From Amblyornis subalaris (lineage: Eukaryota > Chordata > Aves > Passeriformes > Ptilonorhynchidae): a stretch of DNA of 64,000 nt. The DNA is taken from positions 2,604,001-2,668,000 of the forward strand of contig JACAXG010000070.1 in assembly GCA_018881555.1 (NCBI GenBank), written 5' to 3'. A program made the translations under genes and the position numbers. The notes beneath the pieces were generated by a model. The model ran no database searches. It was not told the origin of the DNA and was given only the letters and a program-made list of their open reading frames with translations. Of this stretch, positions 11,396-24,000 are shown piece after piece (the first letter of the stretch is position 1; each line of letters starts with the position of its first letter).

Positions 11396-14300
11396 AGGCT
11401 AGAGATTAACAAAGTGGTTGGTTTAGTGTCTTGGGATCTGGTGATCATGGGTCTGTCTACATCTCTGTGAAACCTGGACTTGTAGCATGCAGGTATTTCA
11501 CTATGGGAGGAGGAAAAGTGGTGGTACCACTGAAGGGAAGGCTTCAAGCATGTGTCTGCTTCCAGGAGCATCTTTCGTTGTTTACAGACGCACACAGGAT
11601 ACAAAAGGAGAACCTTTTCAGAAGGCTCAGCACTTGGGTGTGCCATCTGCACCTTCAAGGCTTCTTGGGTGCTTCACAGCTGCACATAAAAGACAAACTA
11701 CTTGCAAAGTGGATGGGGAGAGAGATGCAAATACTATCTTAAAGGTATTCTGTACTATCTAAAAGATATCCTAAAATACGTAACACTAATACTCAGCCTG
11801 CAAGCAATAGATACACAATACAACACTTTTCAGGAGGGGTATTCTGAGCTTTTGGAGATGGGTTCTTAATCTGGTGAATAACTGCAGATGAAGATTCACT
11901 TACATGTGTTGGTGTTTGAAAAATGGGAGTTAAAATACTTATCCAGGGTCACAGCTGAGGTCGGGTAACAGAGAACGAACATTTATTAATTTCAATGGCA
12001 GATTGTCTCTAGTTTAGCTACAGCAGTTTAAGATTTTACTGTCCCAGCAGCTGCACAGTTTGAGAAGTGACAAAATGGGATGTGTGATCGCTCCCTGGAC
12101 CACAGCTATGTTTATCAATTTAAAGTATTAAATATGCTGTGCTGTGTTGAACGACCAGGGTGAGGGGAAAGGAGGTGGAAGGAGACACACCAGGGCATCC
12201 ACACCCATTGTTATTGGATTATTCTGCTACAGAGTGAGAGATGCGAGCTGATAGTGGAAGGTAAGGTCACCAAGAGGCACTATTGCCTCAAATCACTACA
12301 GCAAGGTTTGGTCTTCAGATTTCCAGAACTTGTGGTTCGATTACAAACTGCCTTCTGTCTGGTTGAGTTAATCTGAACTGACAGTAACTATAGCTCTCAA
12401 GGTGGCAGTGAGGTATACAGCAATGCCAATAAATACTGTTGTATCATGAAAATATATATAAATGAGAGAAAAACTGTGTTCTGTTTTAATTGTATACTTN
12501 AATAAGCAATTAGAAAAAAGTAACTATCTTGGACTGTGATACCACTTTTAGTTTATTTCCATAGCCATTCTGTTCCTGAGGGTAAATCACGGTGCTAAGG
12601 ACATAGAACTGGGAAGAGGTTACCTATCTAGGGTTTACAGATCCTGAGTTTCAGAGGGATTATTAAACTTGCATTTCCACTTTGGAAAGTTCAGTTAGCA
12701 GGTAAAACATACGCATATATCATGTATTAGGTAGTCCATTTTCACTATCATGTACAATCTTAGCCATTACTTCAATGAGCAGGTCATTGATCACAGCTCT
12801 CCCATGCTGCAAATCTTTATATGTTGGAATAATTTTACACACCGACCTGTGTATGATCAGTGTGTCTGACAAGCAACTGTCTGATCAGCAGCCATGGCTT
12901 CAGCAGTTGTCGCTCCCTGCATTATGCTGTGCAAGTATTTATGTGGCTATCCAGTAAATCAGAACTTGTCTCATGGAGTAATAACCCATCAGTACTTTGT
13001 GGCCTATTTGTATTTCCTGGGTTATTTTTTAGGTTGTTTGTAATTTCCTTGGTGTGGTTCATTGCATGGTTTCATAAATTCTTAAGTGATACAGCTCTGA
13101 AAGTCCAAACTGAAGACAATTTAAATGGCTTTATCAGGATATTTAAGTGGCTCTTCCTGTTAAGTCTCCTCTATTTGCATCTATCTGCAGTATCTGTCAG
13201 AATCAGATTAGCACGTTGCAGTTTTCCTTGCTCTTTAGGGCTCTGCATGTGATAACTGCTTGTCTTTTTGTTCCACAAGGCTACTGTCCTTACCATGTTT
13301 TCCTTTGCAAACACTGACCTCTACCTTGCAGGTACCAACTAGCCTTTTCACTTCAGTAGCCCGAATGAGGTAACATAATAAAGCTACATTTATTTGAAAA
13401 TGATGACCAATGTACTCTGTTGAAGAGATGCAATTTCTGTTTCAGAGCTGAAAAAGGGATTACATGTCCAAACCCAGTGTTTTTGTNTTTTGTTGGGTTT
13501 TTTTAATCCCCTCAGCTCTGTCAGCCAGTCTAATAAATGATGACGTTTCTTTTCCCAAGCCCTGCTTTTGCCTCCTCAGTGAGCCTCCATGTGAATGGAG
13601 CATGACTGGAAGATAGTTCAGCAGGCATCTGAGTTGGGAGAAGGCAAGCCAGTGACAGAACAAATGCCCCGTCTTGGAGGATTGTGATGAAAGTGTCAGG
13701 CTGCTCCTTGGTGGCAGGTCTGTGTTTCCTCAGCCCCTGTCAGTTGTTCTTACACTGTCCCTTCTGCTACACTTGCCCAGCTCACAACCTGGTAACCACA
13801 ACCACAAAAAACCGAATATTTTCTAGCTGAATCACTTTCTTCCACAGATCCTTTCATAGCCATGCCTTGGGTCCTGGCAGAGAAGGTGATACAAAAGGAG
13901 TCCTGGCACAGTGCCATGAAAACCCACCAATCCAAAGTATTCATTACTGCTCTTAGTTTGAGTTACTGTGTCTAAATGGTGCAGTAGACAAACACTTCCT
14001 GTTTCTAGATTTATGCCATATCTAAATAGTTGCACTGGCAAAATTTACAAGTGGAGGAGTGGTTTTGATAGCTTATTTTCTCAGTTCCCTAGAATGAAGA
14101 ATACAGGAAAATGTCAACTCTTCCTGGTAAAATTGGCTGAACTTCAGCTTTTGAGAGTCTAACAATCTATTGTGGTATGAATATTTTACATTTATAGCCA
14201 ACATGCAAAGTCTCAGCACAGATTAGATTTTCATTAATACAACTATCTATCTTCTGGCCACAGGGCATCAAAGTCCCCTATCTCTCATGAGGGAATCAAA

Positions 14301-16129
14301 TAGGAGTTGAATTTCTTTCTTATTCTGAATGTAGAGAAAATATTTCTGGGATGTGTCTTAGTTCTGTTTCTTTTTTCCCACTCTTAAAATAACAAAGTAT
14401 ATTTCAAAGCAATTTTCATTTTACAATAGTAAGTCTGTATAGGAAGTCTACAAAACATACTCTGTACAGTACCTCTAGTTAGATCAGAGTTAACTTTATT
14501 CAAATATGGAAATGAATTTAATATCTGCAAAGTTAAAGCTTATATTTAAGTAATAAATGAAATTCATGGACCTGGAAAAACAAGCTAGCCATGCAATTAA
14601 CCCTTTGAATCAAAAACCAGTGAGATGAATGAGAATTGAGGTGGTGCTTATGCTATAACACTAGGCTTAATCCTGTGCCATTTGTGTTAGTGGAGATGAA
14701 TAAATTGTGAATTAAGATCAGTCCCCCAGACCTTAACCTTAACCTTATTCCCACTGCAATTCGGAAGTTAACAGGAGCAGGTAGTTGGGTCAGACTTGTA
14801 AAGTACAATCCTGAACATGTTAATGGGACTCGTTATGGAATATGATTTTCTCCCTTACTGTCCTACTGTAAGTTTAAAAGGATAGTATTACACCAGTTCT
14901 CCAAACATTATCTTCACAAGCAGATAGTCTAGAATTTTTTTTTAATAAATGAAGATTTGCATTCTGAAGAAAGTAGAATAATCAGAAGTGCTTAAATTGA
15001 TGGATTTTTCTATACCCAGGTTCATTTTGGTTTTGATCATTACTAACCTAGTGAGTACAGCAATACCTCCATGCCCAAACAATCTTGACAGATGATCAAA
15101 AAGGAGGTAGTTCTGCAACTCTAGAGCTAGGAGGATTTTCCTAAGTATTAAAAAGTACTATATCATGCCTCATGTAAACTGATTAAGGGCCATATATGAT
15201 CATTCAGATGTATAACCTTTAGTTCCTTCTCTCATCCCAAGGCTAACTACTCCTTGTGTCATGGCTGACGGCTTTCTAAAATGCACTTTGGGCTTATTTA
15301 TTTATGCTATGGCCTTTAGACCCTTAAATTACATGTTATGATATAACAAACAACAAAGTAAGAGCTTTTTTTTAAAGGTTAGCTTCACGATATTGGTAAC
15401 ATAAACATAATTCCAGTGTTCAACATAGTCATTCGATTACAATTGTCCAAATGTCAGTCTGAAACCTTGAATTTGTGTTTTCCTCTTGTATCTCTGTTTC
15501 CACAGCTTCTAGATAACCACATTATTAGGGAGCCTCCCTTAAATATTAAATAATTATCAAGTAATCTTTTGGTTTTTTAAGAACATCAAAATGAGCCTTC
15601 TGGGACATGTCAAAGGTCCACCTCTTTGAGTATCCTTTCTTCTAAAGAGGCCTAAAGCAGGTGCTCAGTGGAGAACGAGACAAATGACTGTCTTGAATAC
15701 TCTGTCTCTCAGCCTCCTACAAATAGTTTGTGATTCAAGGATTTCCTGAGCTACGGATGTTATAGAGTATTTCCCTGTGTTCAGTACCACTCACAGGTTT
15801 TTGTTATTTTCTTCTTAAATGTGAAAATTCAGTGATTTAATAGTATGTTATTGGGGACTTTTTTTGCATGGTTTTGAAACGTGCAAAGAACTTTTTCAAA
15901 AGAAACAGAGAAGGGAAGAATGGAGTTTGCATTGATGTTGCCAGCGTCACTGCTTTTGTCTCTTGCAAGAGCAGTTCCACTGACATCCTCTCAGTACTCC
16001 AGAAGTCCCTCATTTCTGAATTTCAGGCTGCTGGCTGACGCCTTCTAGGATCCAGAGGAAGGTCTCGGAGATGGAATCCAAGGTCTTCATTTGAGGAAGC
16101 AGGCTTTCTTTACCAGTATGGGGCCCTTG

Positions 16130-16480
16130 AGCTTGGCTCGGCATTCAGTGGCGAGCCCCCGCTGCCTATGGAGCACGGGGAGAAGTGCTCACGGCAACCC
16201 ATGTTGCTAGGCAGATGGATGATTGTGTTTTGTTCCTGCTACCGTGTTCTTGGGGATCCTGGCTTTACTTCCAGATATAATTAATGGTAATAAAGTCTGA
16301 AGGTTAAAATATATGGATCTCTAGGGCCATTTCTGTGCCTGGATGGGATGGGGAACAGCATCCTGGCACTTACATATAAAAGAGCGAGCTTTTTTCTGCT
16401 GCAGCTCTTTAGGCATCATCCCAGAGGCCGAGCACTGCAAGCAGCTCCTTGACATTGAAGAATATTTCTGCGGTAAAGAA
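16130..16480 (+). promoter_or_regulatory. Candidate TATA-type promoter in intergenic DNA
   Basis: TATAAAAG at 16375-16382 is a consensus TATA box. About 200 bases upstream is a small GC-richer patch (16135-16215) with CpGs and an imperfect palindrome (GCAAC..GTTGC) resembling a weak X-box. Some 90 bases downstream the sequence ends in 'ctgcgGTAAAG', usable as a splice donor. This layout would suit a short first exon starting near 16405. There is no coding potential nearby, so any transcript would be noncoding. Chance occurrence is quite possible. Confidence 0.25.
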
Positions 16481-19400
16481 ATGCTTCCTTTTTCCTAGCA
16501 ACTCATTTTTAATATATGTTCAGTCACTTTTCCTCAAATGCAGCTTTGTTGAAGCTGGACAGGAGCTAAAGATCCATAGGATTGTAGCTATACAGAAGCA
16601 TTAAGAGATTCTTGCCAGGACAGTTCCAAAGTCATCCTGTGGATTGAGAAAGGTTTGAGATGCTGCTATTATAAGCAGACTTCAAATCTGATTTTCCCCC
16701 TTTCTTCCTTCTGTATTTGACTTATGGACTCAAACAGCCACTGAGCTTTTTCCCTCTAAAGGAACATCTCACCCTTCCTGCCTTCCTCTCTATTTCTTCC
16801 TCTCTTCTAATTGCATGGTCCAGCTTCCTGGATGTGCTGATTGAGATGCTTGTCAGATCCTTTTCTGAATTTCTTAATAGGGCAGAACACTATTCACTTT
16901 TTGATGGACTGTATTTTTACTACCTCTGTGACTCATATCTGCTCTCAGTGAACATCAGAGCCAGCACAAGATAGAAGGAGCATGTGCAGCCAGCAGTAGG
17001 GAAGGAAGGGCAAGACTTGGATCTTCCCTTTCCAGCATTGGTGAACTCCATATGTGTCAAGGAATCATACACTGACATTTTATTTAAGAGGTCAGATTTT
17101 GGGCTTCTAGGTTTATTAGCTGTACAAAAAGTAAAGGAAATCCCTTGCCAATTTATATACTTTTTGCTGTTCTGTAGGTGAGAACAGGAAGACTTATTTT
17201 TTTCAAAGAAAGCAAAATTATGACGTATGAGGTTAATATATACATAGCAGCAGCCCAGAAGAGGTTAGTGGTAGAGGATATAATGGTGGGGCATGCCTAT
17301 GTGTCTGTCTGCCCACTCTGTTAGCCTTCTCTTCATCTAGTCCAAGCATAGGATTAAAGTTGCAAAGAGAACAAGCCAGAGGAGAAGCTGTCTTCCCTCC
17401 CACACATCAAGGAACGAGGTAGCTGCTCTCAGTGTAATTTACCTAAGTTCTGTAGGGAAAGATACAGCATAGGCAAGGAATGATGGAGTCTTTTTCTCAT
17501 TTTTATCTGGTTGCTGTGTATCATTTGGGTGAACAGCTAATGTTTAGATAATACCCTGTTTTGAAGAGTCTGTTTCTGAGTCACTGAAATCAGCTGCTGA
17601 TCCCAGAAGAAGAGTGGAATGAAGGTACATTTGGGTCATTCGTGTCACATTGGTGAAAAAAGGTACTGTGACATGGAAGTGCCTGCCAAACAGCACAGCT
17701 GTACCCATTTAGCTGCAGAGGAGTTATAGGTAGAGAGAGTCCTGTCACAGAATCATAGCTATCCACCCACTTTCTCTGTGAAGGACAGATGAATACATTT
17801 CTTTGTGCCTTCAGTTATATGGTCCCCAAGGACCCACAGAGGGAGTCCTGTAGTGAAGGTCTTTGGCAAATGTTCGGAGCAAAGATGTGTCAAGACACTG
17901 CAGCCCTGAAGCCATGGGGGGACACAGCTTTGTAGGATGCTATTATACCTCCCTTAACTGCTCTATCTCTTATGTCACTTCTCCCATTTTAGACCTGTTT
18001 TTTATTGCTGAATAACATTTCTGAACATATGCATGGAAAATATGCAAAATGTGTGATAGGACCCTGATAGCTGAGAGGAATGTCTGTGATGAAATTAGGA
18101 GAGGAGGTAAGGGAACCTTATGTCTATAAGACTTCAGTGGATTCAGACTTTGTATCAATAAGGCTGGATTCTTCCATAATTTTCCTGAGATATTTTCTGA
18201 CATTTTTAAAATGAAAAATCACAATTTTAAAAGGGTATGTTCTCTTCAGAGGAGCTCTGTAAAGATCTTGCATGCAGCAGCTGATATTTCAAGCTGTTGA
18301 ATTAGTAGTTCTGGGTTTCCTTTTGTACTTTTCTGTGCCAAAATGTGATTAGTTGTTTCAGCCCACTCATACCCTTGGTTTGAGATATCTGTGCATTAAG
18401 TTAGAAGGGAAAGAGCTACGTGGTTCAGGTCCAATATTTGATCTGCATTATAATTGTTAACATTTTTTTCCCTACACAGATTTTTCAAGATATGTTGCCA
18501 GGAAATTTTAAAGCAGTGTGCTCTCATTTTGAAGTGCTTTCTCATTCCATATTTTGTTCTGCTCCTGGAGACAAGCAAGAGACCAAAGCCCTGTATGTGA
18601 GGAATTAGGAGAAGAAGGAGAAACAGGTGGTGACACTTGGCTGCAAGCTACCAGAAGCAAAAGGAAACTCCAGGCTGAAGGAGACAATGCAAATGAAGTA
18701 CTTTGATTTGCAGTAATTGTCCTGAGTGGAATCTCAACAACACAGGCAGGACAGTGCAAAATACTGTTTGCTGAAATTTGTATGAGCTTTAAGTCACTGA
18801 AGATTCTGCAGTCAGGCTAAAAGTATCAAACTTAACTTGTANGAACATCCAGGGTTTGAGCAAGGCCTTTATGTACTCAGCACAACACTTTTCCCAAGGA
18901 GCTATTGTAGCAGCTCACAAGGGCCAGAGTCAGCAACTACAACGCGACATAGATGTTGTGCCGTAAATGACATGTCATAGCTGTGGCATGCTTCACCATT
19001 TCCCCTTTCTTCATCAGCTTTTACACACTGCCTTTGTCACCATCCCTCTTGGAGCAAACAAAGACAAGCGCCTGTCAAATAAGAAGGGGTTGTGAGGAAA
19101 GCCAAGGGCAAGTCCTGGAGAAACTGCTGGGAAGATGTTAAAGGTCGATGCCCGAGTGGAGTTACTGTCTTATCATGTCACATTTGCAGTGACTCCAATT
19201 CAAAGGCTACTATAAACACACAATAATCTCAATAAATGTGCACAATAAGNAATATTTGTATTTATTTTAAAACTGAGAGTTGTTCATATTTTGGGCATGG
19301 ATTTGTCATGAAAACCTGAACAACTAGAACAGGATTTTATTAAGCTTTTTTTAGGGATAGGTAGTAAATACTTTGAATTCGTGTAGCATTTGTAGAAGAG

Positions 19401-20695
19401 CTGTAAGTGTTCTATGATGAATGAAGTGATCTGGAGAATGATACAAGAAATCTAATGCTGGGCACAATATTCAAGAACATGAAATGCCACATTTGGGGTA
19501 AAGGAGGGAAGAGATAAAGCTCTATCCTTGCTGAAACAATGTATTTCACACTTTTCTCCAGTTTCAAACATGACTCACCCACCACCATAGACCTACAATC
19601 AGGAAGGACAAGTTTTCTGCGTGGAGGGGTTAAGGGAACAAGAAATAGGACCCCTGTAAGACTGAAAGATAAAGGCCTTTCCTTCTGCTGGTGCATCCTC
19701 TAAATTCGGCTGCCATGCTGTTCTCACCAAAATTTCTGTTACCAATTTGAGAGGAAACAAATCTGCGCTCCTCCTGTAGTTAAACATGTAGTTTGAAATA
19801 TTCAGTTACTTTAATAAACTGCTCAAGTCATTAGGTAACCTCTCAGAGACATCAGCTTTGTTAGAAAGCATAATCAGCTGTTTTCCCAACAGAGTAAAGA
19901 TGTATTCTCTGGGGTATCTACTATACCCTCTTTACTCTGAGCCATGTTCAATAAAAAATGCAAAAATAAGTGACTGAAGGGCAAATAGCAAATGTTAAAA
20001 TGTTATTAAAAACTGATTTTTTTTAAAGCAAAGAAGCCCTTTTGGAGTTCAATGTGTTTTTTTGAAATTTCAGGCTTCCATGAATCCTGAGAACATCATT
20101 AACTGTTTGTTTGAGAGGTGGAAATGACTATGTGAGGAGGAGTCATCCACACAGGCTTTGCAAAACTTAACATCTGATAAACAAGCACCTGCTGTGGTGA
20201 GGACAAGGTTTAATTCTAGGAATTTCATAAATATTTATTTTCTATGAATATATGGTTGCATCTTGCCGGAATATTAATATTTGTATTTTTTTCTGTTTTC
20301 ACAGTTGTTTTAGAGTCAGAAGAACCAGGCATTGCAAGCCTGTCTGCTAAAACACACAGCTAAATTTAAACTGCACAGTTTTATTTAATATCACTTAAGA
20401 CAGAATATTTTAGCTGTTTTGGCGTGATGGTATTTAGAATAAAATGTTCTTTCACTTTCTAAAGCTCAGACACATGTAAATCTCTGCAATTCCTGGGAAA
20501 ACTGTATTTTTAAGAGAAATTGAGTCCTTTGAAGTGGCAGGTTTAACGGGTTCACTGGATTCCTGCGTGGAAGGGCAGTGGGGTGCAGCGGGGGCCGTCC
20601 ATGGCGCTCGGGCACGTTTTCCATCTCTTAAGCACAGCAGGGAGCGACGCCCCACACCCCGGAGGGGTGTGAGGAGAGGGCCCGAGCAGGCCCGC

Positions 20696-20709
20696 GTCGC
20701 CATGGCAAC
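20696..20709 (+). promoter_or_regulatory. RFX X-box
   Basis: GTCGCCATGGCAAC fits the X-box consensus GTNRCC-(0-3)-RGYAAC at every position, with a 2-base spacer, and is nearly palindromic. X-boxes bound by RFX-family factors sit at the promoters of ciliary and flagellar genes. EFCAB2 encodes an axonemal protein, so motif and gene function agree. The site ends 17 bases before the start codon, so it lies at or just downstream of the transcription start. Confidence 0.75.
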
Positions 20710-20751
20710 AGCGCGGCGCTGCGGCCATGGCGGAGAACGAGAAGGGCGAGG
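20702..20751 (+). other. Upstream open reading frame overlapping the EFCAB2 start
   Basis: An ATG at 20702, inside the X-box, has a good initiation context (G at -3 and G at +4). Its frame differs from the EFCAB2 frame, overlaps the real ATG at 20727, continues through the exon 1/exon 2 junction and stops 15 bases into exon 2 (TGA at 38815-38817), about 21 codons in all. It matters only if transcription starts upstream of 20702. It would then compete with the main start. Confidence 0.45.
20727..20751 (+). CDS. EFCAB2: EFCAB2 coding exon 1
   Basis: ATG GCG GAG AAC GAG AAG GGC GAG G, encoding MAENEKGE plus the first base of Asp9. The donor is GTAAGG. The ATG has G at -3 and G at +4. The acidic/lysine-rich start resembles the human MADEKD start. 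Confidence 0.9.
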
Positions 20752-20997
20752 GTAAGGCCGGGACCGGGGCCCGGGGCTCCCTGCCTGGCGGGGTGTGTGG
20801 CCGGGCCGGGCAGGGGGCCGGGTAAGGGGCCGGGCCGCCGCCGGGTGCCACCGACTGAGGCCCGCCCGGCTCAGGCCTCCGGGGAGGGAGAGGNGGGGGC
20901 TGTGCCGGCAGCCGCTGCCGGGGGTGGTGCCGGGGTGGCACACGCACTGACGGATACAAACACAAATACATACGTACACGTGTACATACATACATAT

Positions 20998-21030
<33 letters not shown>

Positions 21031-24000
21031 CACGGACATATATATGTGTGTATATATATTTGTGTGTGTATGTGTGTGTGTGTGTATTCCACTCTTTAAC
21101 ATCCTCACGACGCCAAGTGGAGGNGCAGACACTGATTTCTTCTCCCCAGTGACCAGTGACAGGGCCCGACGGAATGGCATAAAGCCGCGTCAGGGGAGCT
21201 GAGCTTGGATAACAGCAAAAGGTTCTTCACCCAGAGGTTGGGCACTGGAACAGGCTCCCCAGGGAAGTGGTCACAGCANCAGCCTGACGGAGTTCAAGGA
21301 TCGTTTGGACAGCACTCTCAGGCACATGGTGTGATCTTTGGGGTATTCTCTGCAGGGCCATGAGCTGGACTTCATGATCCTTGTGGGTCCCTTCCAACTC
21401 AGCTTATTGTACGAATGTAGATATATTTGTGTGTGCATATATATCTGTACACACACATGGGTGCATGTATGTACATGTACATGAAAGCAGGCTCACGTGC
21501 ATGTTTATACACACACAGAGAAATACACCCCCTGACCCTCTGTCCCATTCAGGGTGGCCACACTTCTGCCTCCACCTCAGGGCAAGGGGCTGCTCCCCAG
21601 GGGATGCCACCAGTGCTGACAGCCTTGTGGTGGTGTTGCCGCCACACAGGGTGCATCCAGAGGGGATGGTGGTGAGGCCAACCCCTTCATAATGCCGTGG
21701 GGTGGCTGCCAGGGCAGCCAGGACGGCTGAACCCGTTGCTGGAGCCATTTGGTCATGGCCCGTCACAGTCATTTCTGGATGCATTGGGCTCTCTCTGCAA
21801 GAAAAAAAGTAATCTGTGCTACTGATAGCACCATGGCTTATTTTTAGAGGCTAGTGTGTTCTAGTTTAGGGAGTGTTGCCAGAAATTGTATTTTATAGGC
21901 TAAAGGTAATTCCTTCTTCAGGGATATTCGAGTATCATTTCAAGGTAAACACATTTTCTGTAAAGCTCACAATAATGTGCCTTCTGAAATGCTTCTTTTC
22001 TGTAAGTAAACTTGTGTGTGTGTACGATGAACATTGTATTTGAAATAATATAATCAATGGATTATGTAATGTCATTTAGCAAACAATGGATTTGGCAGAA
22101 AAGCCTCAAATAAATAGTCACTGTGCTAAATGACTAATTTGATTTTGGTACAAGTATTTCTAGCTGCTCTTTGCAACATAGATATCTTGCAGAAATTAAA
22201 AAATAAGACTGATGTAGCTTCATTGGGGACTGTTCTAAAAGTGNTTTTTTTTAAATATTGGTTTTAATTTTTGTTTAGTCTTGGGGAGCATATTTTTTGC
22301 ATCTTTCCAGTGTTGCAAATGTAGCTGAGGCACAGTGCTGGCAGAGGTGGCTAGAAATGATAGGATAACAGCCTAGAAGTCTACCATCTTAGTTCCTAGA
22401 AGAACCATCTGAGACGAGAGAATCTGGTGTTCTGGCAGTATAACTGTAGTATTGGGAAGCCTGGCTCCATATATTTTGGGCACCTATATGTATAATATTG
22501 AGATTTTGCACCATTTTGTCAATCCACAGCCAGAAACTTTTGGAAGGTCATGGGTTTTTTATTGCTCAGTTAAAGACTTTTAACACCTCTTTTTTTGGTA
22601 GTTTCAAAGCGATAATACTTTGTAAGAAGTTTAGTTATTGTATTTCTAAAGACAGGCTCTCTTGGGTTTTTTTACGTTTCATGTGCTTTAACATCCTGTA
22701 AAACACTATTCCCAGTAGAGCATCAGATGTCACCTTCTAGAAGAAAATTGTACTGTCATCCTAAATGACCTTGACCCATAAACTCCATTCCTGGCCCTAC
22801 TAATGGGTCATGGAAAGTGACATACTGGGCTTTAGTTTCTTATCTGTAGAATGAGAGCAATAACTTGTATGACACTGACAGGGCATCTGACTTAACTTCT
22901 GTCACTCAGGAGAATCCCAGTCTGTTCTTAGGCGAACCAGTTGCTTATTGCCCTATAAAGGTGCCTCATTACTGTAAACACGGCTGAGGTAAGCTAACAG
23001 TCAGTGTCTCGTTAGCAGAAGCAATCCTCTAGGATTAAGTCGCTTACACCACTATTAGCCTTCCTGCTGATAGCACTTAGAGGGTTAATTAGGATTCCCT
23101 GATTCCGGATTCACACATTGATTATGCTTTCTTCCAGCAAGTATTCCACATGTACGCAAACTGCAGGTTTTACTTTATTATGCTTCAAACTAATAGCATT
23201 AGTTGTATTGTCAAATAATTAGTCCTTAGGGTATTCCTCTCGGTTCTTTGTAGAACTGCAATTCCACCAGCTTTCCTGGAACAGTTTCCCTTAGGTCCTA
23301 TTATTTTCAAGTTCTCTCTTCTTCAAAGTTGAAATGCCTGCTTAAATGTTTTATAGATATACATGATATACACAAGGAAAAACAGCGAAAGGCCAAATCC
23401 TGCTACCTCTTGTACATGTTACATGAGTATTACCCTCTAGCTTATGCAAATGTTGTGAATAAAATCTTGTATGTGCATAAGTGTTAATGGGATCATGCCC
23501 ATACTATCTGTAGCTATGTTTTATGTATGAATTTATATCCCTACATTTGTGCTTTCAACAATGTTCAAGGTTTCTTCTTCATACCCATCCGATTACACTA
23601 GAATATTTGCTTAATCTTTCACTTCGGTACATTTGTCCCTATCTTCCCTCCTATCATTCTGTTTCTTTCCCTTTTTCTGCTACTTAATTCAGTCTGTCTG
23701 TTCTTCCATTTGCTCTCAGATACTGTCTTTGTAATTTGACATAACATGTCAGATTTTCTGAGTTTTAATACCTCTGATCTCAATGCTGATGTTACTAGAA
23801 CCTGAAAGCAAAATGTCAGGCTGGTAGTGCCTCAAGTAGAACTAGACTGAAGACATATTTTTCCCCATCTGGGATTTAAGAAATCACATGAAAGTACATA
23901 AAGGAGAAAATGCTCAGCATTCCTGTATCATTATGGAAATGTTATGTAATTGATTAGAGTTTTTCAAAGACCATATTCTTTGTGCCACATAATGCATATT

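Larger units (their letters stand above)
961..20569. other. Intergenic region between HNRNPU and EFCAB2
   Basis: About 19.6 kb of mostly AT-rich single-copy DNA between two divergent genes. I found no exon with recognisable protein similarity in either strand. It contains a CA run (1441-1468), a purine decamer repeat (6184-6262), a C homopolymer (about 10055-10069), a CTCCAC hexamer repeat (10696-10781), a CR1 tail (about 11318-11395) and a candidate TATA promoter (about 16130-16480). Short open frames elsewhere show no conserved motifs and look random. A lncRNA opposite or beside HNRNPU, as in mammals, cannot be shown or excluded from sequence alone. Confidence 0.7.
20570..20950. promoter_or_regulatory. 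EFCAB2: CpG island promoter of EFCAB2
   Basis: A compact GC- and CpG-rich block inside AT-rich surroundings, centred on the EFCAB2 start codon. No TATA box is present. It contains an RFX X-box (20696-20709) and G-rich stretches. The first exon and the first ~200 bases of intron 1 lie within it. The exact transcription start is not visible. Confidence 0.8.

Noticed and set aside
11233..11742. Overlapping plus and minus frames of 88-141 codons
   Set aside because: They cross a CR1 tail and have no recognisable protein similarity.
20452..21180. 242-codon minus-strand open frame across the EFCAB2 promoter
   Set aside because: It runs through the CpG island and the CA/TG microsatellite (long Val-Cys runs) and contains ambiguous codons. 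Base composition, not selection, keeps it open.
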